Source of the DNA: Phycisphaerales bacterium
GTDB taxonomy: Bacteria > Planctomycetota > Phycisphaerae > Phycisphaerales > SM1A02
Assembly: GCA_028278245.1 (NCBI GenBank)
Contig: JANQEQ010000055.1
Coordinates: forward strand, 1 to 64,000
Direction: 5' to 3'
DNA: 64,000 bases
Below the pieces are notes generated by a model. The model was not told where the DNA came from, searched no databases, and worked only from the letters and a program-made list of their open reading frames with translations. Each line of letters begins with the position of its first letter. Position 1 is the stretch's first letter. Position numbers and translations under genes: made by a program. Shown piece after piece: positions 1 to 8,247 of the stretch.

Positions 1-92
1 GGATGTGTTGGGGGGTTGACATTGTGTAGTAATTGGTTCCAAATATCACACATCATTTCGTTGTTGTTTCAATTCATCAGGGAGATTGGTTG

Positions 93-455
93 ATGCTTCA
101 GACGATTCATCTTGATGCACCATCGCGTAGCGGATTGTTCTGTGATGATGACGACTCGATTGAGATTCAGTCATTATCTGGTTCAGCAGTTTCGTTACTG
201 GTTGTGTCGTCGCATCCGATTGTCATGCAGCTTGATGAAGATGATGAAGAGGATGAGGATTACGATCTGGATTTTGATGATGACGATGATCTCGATGATG
301 AAGATGATGATTATGATGATGACGAGGAAGACGATCTTGAAAACTACGACGGTGACTTCCTCGATGATGAAGATGAATTCGACGATGATGACGAAGATTA
401 CGATGACGACGATTTATACGTTGATGATGACGATCTGGATGATGATCAGGATTGA
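93..455 (+). CDS. Asp-rich acidic small protein
   Basis: This is a 120-residue protein. The first 47 residues or so are of ordinary composition, and the last 70 or so are almost only Asp and Glu with scattered Tyr, Phe and Leu. I chose the ATG at 93 because AGGGAG at 79-84 lies 8 nt upstream; an in-frame TTG at 33 would add 20 residues but has no ribosome site. A TTGACA sits at 16-21. A strong hairpin follows the stop. I recognise no family. The acidic tail could bind basic proteins or divalent cations, or mimic nucleic acid, but nothing shows which. The repeated GAT/GAC/GAA codons also make low-complexity shadow reading frames on both strands, which I discarded. Confidence 0.6.
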   Translation: MLQTIHLDAPSRSGLFCDDDDSIEIQSLSGSAVSLLVVSSHPIVMQLDEDDEEDEDYDLDFDDDDDLDDEDDDYDDDEEDDLENYDGDFLDDEDEFDDDDEDYDDDDLYVDDDDLDDDQD

Positions 456-461
456 CGAATG

Positions 462-487
462 ACCCCGGGATGCCATCCCGGGGTTTT
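462..487 (+). terminator. Terminator after the acidic protein
   Basis: A 10-bp perfect stem (ACCCCGGGAT at 462-471 with ATCCCGGGGT at 475-484) has a 3-nt loop and is followed by a short T run. It lies just after the stop at 455 and fits a factor-independent terminator. Confidence 0.75.
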
Positions 488-514
488 GAAATAAAATGAG
501 CGCACATTTTTGAA

Positions 515-540
515 AGCCCCGGCAAAGCCTTGCCGGGGTT
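515..540 (-). terminator. Probable terminator of the lpx operon
   Basis: CCCCGGCAA (517-525) pairs with TTGCCGGGG (530-538) around a 4-nt loop. Read on the minus strand it lies just beyond the lpxA stop and is followed by CTTTCA, so it probably ends the ompH-lpx transcript. With the hairpin at 462-487 it separates two convergent units. Confidence 0.55.
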
Positions 541-565
541 ATTCCGTGAATATACTTTTAAAAAA

Positions 566-1417
566 TTACTGAGCCGACACGGCGGAAACAGATTCGCGGT
601 GTTTCCACTTGTCATCGGCGCGATCGATTTCCCGTGAGCGGCCGTAGACGCCGCTGGCGGACGCTGACAGAGAATGACACAATTTATTAACTGCGGGGAC
701 ATCGTCAAATCGCCGGCGCAGCTCAGCCAACTTCTCTGCCATGGGCGCATCATTTTCCCGGAACAACAATTTGAATGCCTGTTTGATGGCGTCAATATGT
801 TCAGGAGAATATCCGTGTCGGTTCATGGCGATCGTGTTGACGGCTCGGACCTCCGCAGGATTGCCTTCCACGATCATAAATGGCGGCACATCTTTTGAAA
901 TGCGCGCCAAGCCGCCGACAAAAGCACATGTTCCCACGGTGGCAAAGTGATGCAATCCCGCACCGCCTCCGATATTAGCCCCGCATTCCACGCGCACGTG
1001 GCCGGCCAGCATCACCTGATTGGCAATGATAATATCATCTTCGAGCATGCAATCGTGGGCAATGTGTGCTGCGACCATGACCATGTTACGACTGCCGATG
1101 GTAGTGACACCGCCGCCGTTTGCCGTACCTCGGTGAATCGTGACGTGTTCACGGATAATATTATGATCCCCGATGATGCAGGTGGAACGCTCACCGCGGA
1201 ACTTAAGATCCTGTGGATCTGTTCCAATGACGGAATAAGGATAAAACGTATTCCCTTCGCCGATGGTCGTCAGTTTTGCAATGGAAACATGGTCCTGCAG
1301 AACCGTGTGTTCACCGATCACCACATCCGGCCCGATGACACAATAAGGACCGATCTGCGCGGTATCGGCGATCTGTGATCCCGGGTCAATAATGGCGGTG
1401 GGGTGAATGGTCGGCAT
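566..1417 (-). CDS. lpxA: Acyl-ACP--UDP-N-acetylglucosamine O-acyltransferase
   Basis: LpxA catalyses the first step of lipid A synthesis, 3-O-acylation of UDP-GlcNAc from acyl-ACP in the cytoplasm. The 283-residue protein shows hexapeptide left-handed beta-helix repeats (for example IGPYCVIGPDVVIG), then the AHIAHDC segment at residues 117-123, in which H121 matches the catalytic His125 of the E. coli enzyme. The family C-terminal helical part follows (VNTIAMNRHGYS onward). About 20 extra C-terminal residues, rich in charged and small residues, exceed the usual length of about 260. It is the last gene of the minus-strand ompH-lpxD-lpxC/fabZ-lpxA operon, 59 nt after lpxC/fabZ. Confidence 0.96.
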   Translation of the reverse strand: MPTIHPTAIIDPGSQIADTAQIGPYCVIGPDVVIGEHTVLQDHVSIAKLTTIGEGNTFYPYSVIGTDPQDLKFRGERSTCIIGDHNIIREHVTIHRGTANGGGVTTIGSRNMVMVAAHIAHDCMLEDDIIIANQVMLAGHVRVECGANIGGGAGLHHFATVGTCAFVGGLARISKDVPPFMIVEGNPAEVRAVNTIAMNRHGYSPEHIDAIKQAFKLLFRENDAPMAEKLAELRRRFDDVPAVNKLCHSLSASASGVYGRSREIDRADDKWKHRESVSAVSAQ

Positions 1418-1476
1418 CAGTTATTATCCATGTTCCAGCGTGAGGACACTCCGTTATAATAAACTCAAACATCCTG

Positions 1477-2832
1477 CTAATCGCGGTCTGCATCTACCAT
1501 CATAAACTTGATCATCGCTTCGGCAGCGAGCTTGTCGCCTACATAAGCACGGCATTTCATGGTGCATATCCTCGCTTTGACACGAAGCGCTTCAGCCTCC
1601 AGAACGAGTTGATCTCCCGGTGTTACAGGTTGGCGGAGCTTAACTTTATCCAGACTCAACAACACAGCAATTTTGCCGGTGTGTTCCAGTTGCTGACTCA
1701 TCAGCAAACCGCCGAGCTGCCCCATCGCTTCCACAATCAGCACCCCGGGCATGATGGGTGTGCCCGGATAATGCCCCTGGAAAAAGGGTTCGTTGATGGT
1801 GACATTTTTAACCCCGACGGCTTTCCGCTCACCTTCAATCTGAACGACCCGATCAACCAGAAGCATGGGATATCGGTGAGGCAGGATACGGTGAATCATC
1901 CGCGTATCCATCTCCCGACCCTGGAGCAGTGCTTCGTTGCGCTGTGCCAGGGCAATTTGTTCCGTAATTTTCATTGCCATACGGCGGTTGAGTTCGTGAC
2001 CGGATTTGTAAGCGATAAATCTGCCGTGGACTTCACATCCCACGAGGTACAGATCGCCGATCAGATCAACGATTTTGTGGCGGACCGGCTCATTTTCGTA
2101 ACGGTAAGCGTTGTCGATCGGACCATCGTCGTCGATAACCAGAACATCGCTCGGCGTCAGGTGCCGACACATTCCCTTGTCCCACAGCGCTTGTGCCTCT
2201 TCCTTCAGGCTGTAGGTTCGCGCTTTGGCTATTTCATGAACGTAATCGCCGTTGAGTGAGGAATAGGTTTGAACCTGGCGTTGGATACGATCGCTGTTTT
2301 TACCGTAATCCAGGTCATACACCAGTTCGAACGCATCGTGATCACTGGGAAAACAAGCGAGCATTGCCTCATCATCCTCGACCACGATCGGCTCCGTGAT
2401 CCGGAAGATCTGTCGGGCGGCATCCTGTTCCTGAAGACCCACTTTCTGTATTGGTTCAACAAACAGGGTGGCAGATCCATCGCCGCAGGGAAGTTCCGGG
2501 CCGTCAATCTGGATGAGCGCATTGTCCACGCCGAGTCCCGCCATGGCGGACATGCAGTGTTCGACAGTTTCGACGGATGCCTGGCCGGATTTGAGTGTTG
2601 TGCGTCGGGCTCGGGTGGTGACATAGGACACGTGAGCGGGGATCTTCATTGGAGGTGAGAGATCCACGCGTTCAAACACGATGCCGTGACCCACTGGTGC
2701 AGGTTGAATCGTGACGTGAGCTATCTCACCGAGCAGAAGACCTGCGCCGGAGATTTCCGCAGGATCGGCCAGCGTATGTTGCATGGATCCTGCGCGGTCA
2801 GCAGTCAGGCTGTGTTCACCAGCCTCGGGCAT
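1477..2832 (-). CDS. lpxC/fabZ: Bifunctional LpxC deacetylase / FabZ dehydratase
   Basis: A fusion of UDP-3-O-acyl-GlcNAc deacetylase (residues about 18-300), the committed lipid A step, with (3R)-hydroxyacyl-ACP dehydratase (residues about 310-451). LpxC features are the EH pair at 91-92, HKIVD at 252-256 and SGHELN with H279, matching the zinc ligands (H92, H252, D256) and general catalytic His of the family. FabZ features are GHYPGTPIMPGV with H354 and E368 of VEAMGQLGG. Such fusions are known from Bacteroidetes and Planctomycetes. Fusing the two enzymes ties hydroxyacyl supply for lipid A to its partition into fatty acids. It lies between lpxD and lpxA in one operon. Confidence 0.96.
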   Translation of the reverse strand: MPEAGEHSLTADRAGSMQHTLADPAEISGAGLLLGEIAHVTIQPAPVGHGIVFERVDLSPPMKIPAHVSYVTTRARRTTLKSGQASVETVEHCMSAMAGLGVDNALIQIDGPELPCGDGSATLFVEPIQKVGLQEQDAARQIFRITEPIVVEDDEAMLACFPSDHDAFELVYDLDYGKNSDRIQRQVQTYSSLNGDYVHEIAKARTYSLKEEAQALWDKGMCRHLTPSDVLVIDDDGPIDNAYRYENEPVRHKIVDLIGDLYLVGCEVHGRFIAYKSGHELNRRMAMKITEQIALAQRNEALLQGREMDTRMIHRILPHRYPMLLVDRVVQIEGERKAVGVKNVTINEPFFQGHYPGTPIMPGVLIVEAMGQLGGLLMSQQLEHTGKIAVLLSLDKVKLRQPVTPGDQLVLEAEALRVKARICTMKCRAYVGDKLAAEAMIKFMMVDADRD

Positions 2833-2868
2833 GTACTATCGTCCTGTTACGATCAAACTCAGATGCTT

Positions 2869-3921
2869 TTACGGCTGCTCAGACGCTTTCAGCAGCCGAG
2901 TTAAGCGTTTCATGTAATCAGGTAGCTTACGCACGGCAACGGTCTGACGCAACGATTCCTGTGCCGAACAACCCCAATAGCCGGCCCAGGTTGCGCCCGC
3001 TGGTATATCAGAACCCACCCCAGTGGCCGCTGCGAGTGTGACTCCGTCCCCGATGTTGATGTGATCGGCTATTTTGACACATCCTCCCATCACAACGCCA
3101 TCCCCAATGACTACGGATCCTGCGATCATGCACCCCCCGGCTATGACACAAGAACGCCCGATAACACAATTGTGCCCGATATGACACAGGTTATCGATTT
3201 TTGTGCCCGCCCCGATCCTGGTCACGCCGAACTTGGCTCGATCAATTGCTGTGTTTGATCCGATTTCGACGTCATCTCCAATTTCGACAATCCCGATTTG
3301 CGGGACTTTGAGCAAGCCTGAGCCGTCGGGAGCGGGTCGATAGCCAAATCCATCTGATCCGACGGTCGCGCCTGGGTGCAGAATGACTCCCCGCCCGAGT
3401 GTGCAGCGTTCTCGAATGACGCAGTTGCTGTGGATCATGCAGCCGTCACCGAGGATAACTTGTGGATACAGGCGAACTCCCGCGTGGAGTGTTACACCAT
3501 CGCCAATCACAACATCACGTTCGACGGAGACGTGTGAACCAATCCTGACATTCTCTCCCAGTTGGGCAGAGGGATGTACCCAGGCCGTCTTATGAATTCC
3601 CGTTTCCGGTTGAGCTATGGGAGGTGCCCACATAGTGAGCATCTTGATAAGAGCCAACTCAGCATCGGGAACATAGATGAGTGCGCGGCCAGCAGTATCT
3701 TGTTCCGAGATGTTTACTCCCTCTGACACCACAACAGCACCTGCTCGACTGGCTCCCCATCGCTTGGCATGAGCCGGATCAGTAATGAAGGAAATCTGGT
3801 TCGGTTCCGCATCGTCGAGACTGTTGATTCCCGTCATCTCCAATTCACATGGACCATCCAGTCGCCCATTCAATCGCTGGGCGATCTGTTCTGTCGTCAA
3901 AATGATTGGATGCGTATCCAT
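2869..3921 (-). CDS. lpxD: UDP-3-O-acylglucosamine N-acyltransferase
   Basis: LpxD adds the second hydroxyacyl chain to UDP-3-O-acyl-glucosamine. The 350 residues begin with the uridine-binding N-terminal domain (about 1-105), followed by hexapeptide repeats from about 110 to 315. The segment LCHIGHNC carries H247 and H250, H250 matching the catalytic His239 of E. coli LpxD. The C-terminal end (LRQTVAVRKLPDYMKRLTRL) is the usual helical tail. It stands second in the operon, 36 nt after the ompH-like gene and 36 nt before lpxC/fabZ. Confidence 0.95.
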   Translation of the reverse strand: MDTHPIILTTEQIAQRLNGRLDGPCELEMTGINSLDDAEPNQISFITDPAHAKRWGASRAGAVVVSEGVNISEQDTAGRALIYVPDAELALIKMLTMWAPPIAQPETGIHKTAWVHPSAQLGENVRIGSHVSVERDVVIGDGVTLHAGVRLYPQVILGDGCMIHSNCVIRERCTLGRGVILHPGATVGSDGFGYRPAPDGSGLLKVPQIGIVEIGDDVEIGSNTAIDRAKFGVTRIGAGTKIDNLCHIGHNCVIGRSCVIAGGCMIAGSVVIGDGVVMGGCVKIADHINIGDGVTLAAATGVGSDIPAGATWAGYWGCSAQESLRQTVAVRKLPDYMKRLTRLLKASEQP

Positions 3922-3957
3922 GAATGCAACAACGATGGATTGATTAATCCCGGGGGA

Positions 3958-4620
3958 TCAGTTCAAGTCTTCACCCAGGTTCAATTCTTCGCCCAGTTCT
4001 TGCAGATGGTCGCTGTTCATTCGCACGATGAGATCCTGAGTCAGATCAACACCCGGAGCGGTGTACAAAGCACGACGGGCGGAAATTTGTCGGGTCAATT
4101 CTTCCCGGCCCATCGGATCTTCCGGGAGTGCAACCCTGGAATCATCCACAAAAACAGCTTGAATGCCACGTTCTTCTGACAGCACGCCAATGGCCGTCTT
4201 GATGTCGCTGTAGATGGAACGCAGCGCGAGTTCTTCTTCCAATATGAGTTTGCGCCCGGCAACTTCCACAAAGCCCTGATACTCCAGGGCCAGCAGGGAT
4301 GCGCGTTCCAGTGCCTGATCGAATTCCGGTGTTCCTTCGATGTACACGTTTTTCAGGTCGTCCTGCATTTGCTCCACTTCATCACGCATCTGGTTGCTCT
4401 GCTCTTCCAGACCGACTCGCATTTCCTCCAGGCGGCTCATTTCCTGCACCCAGATGGTGAGCGATTGGAATACATTTTCCAGATCGACAAAAGCAATGAC
4501 CTGCGGCTCGTCAGAGTTTTCCATCCGCGATCCGCTGGTCTGGTACCCCATGAAGCAGGCCACGACCAGCAGGAGTGTCAACATTGGCCAATTCATCCGG
4601 TTTTTCCACGATTGCATCAC
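3958..4620 (-). CDS. OmpH/Skp-like periplasmic chaperone
   Basis: The 220-residue protein has a hydrophobic N-terminal segment (about 13-27, signal or anchor), then AFVDLENVF, which resembles the IAVVDMNKVF start of the OmpH/Skp domain, and a long helical coiled-coil region (about 60-165) with the family pattern of charged heptads. A C-terminal extension of about 40 residues has no clear match. Skp proteins carry outer-membrane proteins across the periplasm, and a gene of this type commonly precedes lpxD, as here. It heads the lpx operon. The sequence is divergent, so the family call rests on pattern and synteny. Confidence 0.75.
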   Translation of the reverse strand: MMQSWKNRMNWPMLTLLLVVACFMGYQTSGSRMENSDEPQVIAFVDLENVFQSLTIWVQEMSRLEEMRVGLEEQSNQMRDEVEQMQDDLKNVYIEGTPEFDQALERASLLALEYQGFVEVAGRKLILEEELALRSIYSDIKTAIGVLSEERGIQAVFVDDSRVALPEDPMGREELTRQISARRALYTAPGVDLTQDLIVRMNSDHLQELGEELNLGEDLN

Positions 4621-4750
4621 AGCTCGATCCTTGTTTATTGAATATTGGTGAGATCTTTAAAATCACGATTAGCGGCGAGAGATTGTACCGCCTTCTCCAA
4701 CGGCGCGTGCTGATGGAGAAAAATCATCCTTCTGCAGGTCATATTTGATG

Positions 4751-4786
4751 AAAAAAGATCCCAGCGGTGAGATCACCACTGGGATC
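4751..4786 (-). terminator. Strong terminator of the 4.75-5.1 kb RNA unit
   Basis: On the minus strand a 14-bp stem (GATCCCAGTGGTGA pairing with TCACCGCTGGGATC, one G-U pair, 2-nt loop) is followed directly by TTTTTT. It separates the small RNA unit from the ompH operon that begins at 4620. Confidence 0.85.
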
Positions 4787-4833
4787 AAAAGTTGTCCAGG
4801 GCTGCACGCCATGCAGTCCCGTCGGGGGCACGG

Positions 4834-4875
4834 TTACGTGTGCAGCCCCTTCGTACAGTCACATAAATTGGTCAC
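4834..4875 (-). CDS. Putative 13-residue peptide behind a maximal Shine-Dalgarno
   Basis: GTG at 4875 opens a 13-codon frame, MTNLCDCTKGLHT, ending in TAA at 4834. Upstream, AAAGGAGGTGATCC (plus-strand 4877-4890) is complementary over 14 nt to the canonical 3' end of bacterial 16S rRNA, with 7 nt between GGAGG and GTG. The 3' part of the frame overlaps a 9-bp stem (4799-4807 with 4840-4848). No family is known to me. It could be a translated peptide, a leader peptide, or a ribosome-binding RNA element whose coding capacity is incidental. Confidence 0.4.
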   Translation of the reverse strand: MTNLCDCTKGLHT

Positions 4876-5103
4876 TGGATCACCTCCTTTGTTAGATGGG
4901 CTTGTCCCAGCCGTCACAGGCGTGACCACCTGCCGCCGGGTTCCTTTTCTTCGCAGCGTCCTGCGAAGCTCATCGCCCACAGAATGAGTTGTGATTTGGT
5001 ACCTCAACTCGATCTGTGCTCGTCACAGGTCATCTCCGACGCCCAGCGGGGTTTTCCCGGTGGTTGCCGGGGACTAACGGTGATGGAGGTATTATCGCTT
5101 TGA

Positions 5104-5131
5104 AATATGTGGTGACAATAGAAAATGTCAA
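5104..5131 (-). promoter_or_regulatory. Promoter of the small RNA unit
   Basis: On the minus strand a perfect TTGACA (5126-5131) is followed after 16 nt by CATATT (5104-5109), a 4 of 6 match to the -10 consensus. It lies about 75 nt after the stop of the upstream gene and points towards 4745. Confidence 0.5.
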
Positions 5132-5206
5132 AAAGTGGTTTGAGCTTGCCTGTTTTTAGCGATTTCCTGTCGGATTTCAGGGATCAAATCCGCATTTTCC
5201 GGTCCA

Positions 5207-5671
5207 TTATCGGGATTCATCAAAAGCCTGGGGCAGCCAGTAGCCCAGCACGATGACGCCCCGCTGTTCATCTGTAGTCAAACGCAGGCCGAGCTGGGGA
5301 TCGTCTGCGATGTAGATCAGCGCGATATGCGTGGCTGGATGATCCTTACTGTGAAAATAATCGCCCGGCTGCACTTCGATCGTGAAATTCGATTCAATAT
5401 CCCCATGGTTTTGACTCAATCCCTTCAGGACTAGGCGCAGTTGCTCGGTTATCGCTGCGTTTGAAATGGTGATGCCGGTGGGGATGCGATCATCACGCAA
5501 GATCGATTCGCAAAGATCCGTCACGCGTTTGTGAATTTCCTCTGCCTGCGTTTGCGCGCGGTGAGATGACCACAGGACAAGACCTCCTCCAACGACGATG
5601 ATCGCCAGAATCAGACCAATCCTCCGCGATCGGGATGAATTGCCTGCTGCGGTCGATGTAATCAATGCCAT
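5207..5671 (-). CDS. Membrane-anchored protein of unknown function
   Basis: The 154-residue protein has a short basic N-terminus, one transmembrane helix at about 19-34 (LILAIIVVGGGLVLW) and a soluble domain of about 115 residues ending LGYWLPQAF. I do not recognise the domain. The membrane topology (anchor followed by a domain of similar size) recalls the protein encoded at 16349-16885, but I see no convincing alignment. It stands alone, with its own intergenic regions on both sides. Confidence 0.7.
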   Translation of the reverse strand: MALITSTAAGNSSRSRRIGLILAIIVVGGGLVLWSSHRAQTQAEEIHKRVTDLCESILRDDRIPTGITISNAAITEQLRLVLKGLSQNHGDIESNFTIEVQPGDYFHSKDHPATHIALIYIADDPQLGLRLTTDEQRGVIVLGYWLPQAFDESR

Positions 5672-5755
5672 GACAACATTTCAAACATGAGACGAAATTA
5701 AAAAATCTGTGGGCACTGTACCCGCTTGAACCATTTGTTGCCCGTCGATGTTCGT

Positions 5756-6724
5756 TTACGGTTCTTCCTGTTCGTTTTTCTCAACAATTATTGGATCGGC
5801 ATAGAGCACATAGCTGCTGGAAGAATCAAACGGCCGGTTGAGCGCCATATCAATCGTTGATGTGAAGGGGTAGGGTGTATCCGGACGGGCATTGTTGACC
5901 TGGATAATTTCATGTCCGACCTGGTTTCCATATTCATCAAAGAAGGTGATAGCCACGCCGATGTTGTGTACTTCCTTGGAGCTGTTGAGCACGCTGCCGG
6001 AGATGATCATCGAACTGAAGTCGATTTCATCATAGTTGGGAGTTACGCGCAGATAATTGCCCTGGCCCGGAATGTAATCGATGTGTGCTTGAGTAGCGTC
6101 TTTCGTGCGATAGGAATACGCCATTTTGCTGATGTAGACATCGAGTCCCAGCGCAGTGAAACCTGATTTCCTGTATTTGGACTGTCTGCGCAGTTCACTT
6201 TGTCTTTTGTCGCGCTCTTCCTTTGCTGCCTGGTACCGTTCCTTGCGTGCGTTTTTCTCTGCTTCATACCTCTGACGTGCCGCTTCCAGTTCTTTTTCGC
6301 GCGCTTCGCGTTCCGCTACCTCTTTCACAGCACGGTATTGAGTAAAGTCCTTGCCGTACTCGTGATGGTCCTCGATGAACTGCCGCATTTCCTCCAGCTC
6401 GCGCTGACTGTGAGCCGCCTGCAGTTCCGATTCGGCCAGTGCCTGACGCAACTGCTCGATGTGCTCCTTCAATCGTTCGATTTCATCCAGCAATATCTGC
6501 GTGACACTGCGCGGCCCGGTTTCTTCTGTTGATGTTGCCGACGCCCGGGTTTCATCAGACGTTGACGATCCTGTATTTTGTTGAGCGCTGGAAACGTCTG
6601 TCAGCAATGAGAAGATCAGGATGCAGGAAATAAAGAACAACAATCTGAAACGGGAAGTCGACTCTTCTGCGCGTGCGAGCGTGTGCGTTGTATGAGTTGT
6701 GTGGGAGGGTCGGGGGGGGATCAT
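5756..6724 (-). CDS. Secreted coiled-coil protein with FxLYD-like C-terminal domain
   Basis: A 322-residue protein. A hydrophobic stretch at about 27-45 ends in SSAQQ and looks like a signal peptide with cleavage near SSA-Q. Residues about 80-195 form a long charged coiled coil (repeated ERE, KEL, AERQ patterns). The C-terminal 120 residues contain SGSVLNSSKEVHNIGVAI and FFDEYGNQVG, the look of an FxLYD-type beta domain (V-x-G-x-V-x-N followed by F-D-x-x-G). The N-terminal 25 residues include PSHTTHTTHT, encoded by a GT-rich, G-tract stretch at 6690-6720, and the true start could be further in. Role unknown, probably envelope-associated. Confidence 0.7.
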   Translation of the reverse strand: MIPPRPSHTTHTTHTLARAEESTSRFRLLFFISCILIFSLLTDVSSAQQNTGSSTSDETRASATSTEETGPRSVTQILLDEIERLKEHIEQLRQALAESELQAAHSQRELEEMRQFIEDHHEYGKDFTQYRAVKEVAEREAREKELEAARQRYEAEKNARKERYQAAKEERDKRQSELRRQSKYRKSGFTALGLDVYISKMAYSYRTKDATQAHIDYIPGQGNYLRVTPNYDEIDFSSMIISGSVLNSSKEVHNIGVAITFFDEYGNQVGHEIIQVNNARPDTPYPFTSTIDMALNRPFDSSSSYVLYADPIIVEKNEQEEP

Positions 6725-6945
6725 GGTCGTATCCTCATCTGCGGTAGGAGAGTGTGGATGGTCCTCTGAAAACAGAGGATTCCTTCCTTTCTTGATTTAA
6801 TGACACACCATCCCCGTCGTCAATTCACGAAAAGAATCGAGTAGCGTAAGCCGGAACTGACGATTCTTTGAGGAAAACCCGCCCCTACACAAATATCTGC
6901 ATCTTCGCTGCGATCAGATGCAGCTTTCTCCCCGCACATAGAAAG

Positions 6946-7350
6946 CTACTCTGGATTTGTTAACTGCCTCAACTCCCGCGCGCGCTCAACCAGTGCATCG
7001 GTATCTTCATTGAGCGGTTGCATGACATAATGCCAGTGAATCGTACTGCGTAGAGGTATGGGGGCGACTTCAGCGACGAAGTCCGGACCGGGCGCATCCC
7101 AGATCGGCGCCTTGGCTTCACCGAACGTCATCATCGGCTCGTAACCATCCAGTTCCAGGCGAACGTCATACGTGCCGTAATACACAAAATGAACGGTTAC
7201 CGGTGTGCGTCCGATTTCCCGATCATTCAGCCAGACCAGTGCACCTGGAGGATCGGTGTCAATGCTGATGGTGCGCTCAACACAGCCGATCGTTCCGAGC
7301 GAGAAAAGGCAGAGCGGAATAAAAAGAGAAAAGCGATAGCGAGTGGGCAT
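6946..7350 (-). CDS. PEGA-domain lipoprotein
   Basis: I start this at the ATG at 7350, 20 nt after the lptB stop, giving 134 residues. The N-terminus is a lipoprotein signal ending LGTIGC, so the mature protein begins with a lipidated Cys. A PEGA domain follows (TISIDTDPPGALVWLNDREIG, then TPVTVHFVYYGTYDVRLELDGYE), a beta-sandwich found in surface and envelope proteins. A tail of about 60 residues follows. An upstream in-frame start at 7446 would overlap lptB by 77 nt and bury the signal peptide. Its position directly downstream of lptB suggests co-transcription. Confidence 0.85.
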   Translation of the reverse strand: MPTRYRFSLFIPLCLFSLGTIGCVERTISIDTDPPGALVWLNDREIGRTPVTVHFVYYGTYDVRLELDGYEPMMTFGEAKAPIWDAPGPDFVAEVAPIPLRSTIHWHYVMQPLNEDTDALVERARELRQLTNPE

Positions 7351-7369
7351 GATGAAATTGTACCTTGTG

Positions 7370-8137
7370 CTAATCATCTCGTGAGGCCAGGGGAAGGGGT
7401 GAATCGTCAAATTCATCGCCTCGGAAGGTGGAGGCAAGATACGCATCTTTCACCACAGGATCGTTGATGAGATCGCGGGGCGTACCGTCACGCAAATTCT
7501 TCCCTTCGTGGATGATGTAGGCCCGGTCACATATTCGCAGGGTCTGCTGCACATTGTGATCGGTGACGAGCATGGCAATTCCGGTGGCAGCCAGGTTCCG
7601 AACCTCGTCCTGCAGTTCTTCGACAGTATGCGGATCGACGGCGGCAAAAGGTTCATCCAGCAGCATGAGCTTGGGGCGCGTTGCCAGCGCGCGCGCAATT
7701 TCAAGCCGCCTGCGCTCTCCACCGGAACAGGTGTTGGCCAGATCTTTAGCTTTATGAACCAGGCTGAACTGGTGGATGAGATCAGCCGCTCGTCGCTTGC
7801 GTATCTCTCGGCTCAGTCCTTGGGTTTCGAGGATGGCCAGCAGATTCTGCTCGACGGTCAAACGCTGAAACACGCTGGGTTCCTGGCTCAGATAGCCCAT
7901 ACCAGCCAGCGCGTGGCGGAACATCGGCAGGGTGGTGACATCAGATCCGTTGAAGATCACACGGCCGGCTTCCGGGGTGATCATGCCAATCGTCATACGG
8001 AAGGTCGTGGTCTTCCCGGCTCCGTTACGACCTAGCAAACCGATAATCTCGCCGGCTTCCACTTCCAGCGATGCCCGGTCGACAACCCGCCTGCCGGAGT
8101 AACTCTTGACAATCTTTTGGACTGAGAGAAGTGGCAT
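7370..8137 (-). CDS. lptB: LPS export ABC transporter ATP-binding protein
   Basis: LptB powers extraction of lipopolysaccharide from the inner membrane with LptFG. The 255-residue protein has Walker A GRNGAGKTT (36-44), the LptB-typical GMGYLSQEPSVFQRLTVEQNL around residue 80, the ABC signature CSGGERRRLEIARAL and the Walker B run LMLLDEPFAAVDP, then the H-switch DHNV. This matches LptB (YhbG) better than LivF-type ATPases, which have different Q-loop surroundings. The lpx operon nearby supports a role in LPS biogenesis. The LptF/G and LptA/C partners are not in the window. Confidence 0.9.
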   Translation of the reverse strand: MPLLSVQKIVKSYSGRRVVDRASLEVEAGEIIGLLGRNGAGKTTTFRMTIGMITPEAGRVIFNGSDVTTLPMFRHALAGMGYLSQEPSVFQRLTVEQNLLAILETQGLSREIRKRRAADLIHQFSLVHKAKDLANTCSGGERRRLEIARALATRPKLMLLDEPFAAVDPHTVEELQDEVRNLAATGIAMLVTDHNVQQTLRICDRAYIIHEGKNLRDGTPRDLINDPVVKDAYLASTFRGDEFDDSPLPLASRDD

Positions 8138-8247
8138 GGTTGCATTTCACTGGGAACAGGGGGGATATGCAAGTGAGACTCGATGTAAACCGGCTCAGAC
8201 GTCTGAGCAAGGCGGGTGAGGAAGAGGCGGATAGGTAGGAAAGAAAT

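Larger units (their letters stand above)
4745..5097 (-). ncRNA. Putative structured small transcript of about 350 nt
   Basis: The 586-nt gap between the ompH-like gene and the gene ending at 5207 holds a self-contained minus-strand unit. It has a promoter at 5104-5131, an expected start near 5097, several hairpins (for example CTTCGCAG...CTGCGAAG at 4951-4968), the 13-codon frame at 4834-4875 and a strong terminator at 4751-4786. I compared it by eye with tmRNA, RNase P RNA, SRP RNA and 6S RNA and saw none of their signature segments. A second short frame of 19 codons (4914-4973) precedes the tiny peptide. Whether it acts as an mRNA for short peptides or as a regulatory RNA is open. Confidence 0.45.

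Noticed and set aside
112-462. Met/Thr-rich plus-strand frame over the acidic gene
   Set aside because: It is the +1 shadow of the Asp codons; the acidic frame has the ribosome site.
223-795. His/Arg-rich minus-strand frame
   Set aside because: It is a shadow of the GAT-rich acidic gene and overlaps lpxA.
4877-4890. GGATCACCTCCTTT on the plus strand, identical to the 3' end of 16S rRNA
   Set aside because: The flanking sequence has no 16S helix 45 (GTAACC...) or other rRNA similarity. It fits better as a Shine-Dalgarno on the minus strand.
4745-4987. Plus-strand frame of 80 codons
   Set aside because: It is antisense to the structured small transcript, includes its terminator, and has no ribosome site or recognisable family.
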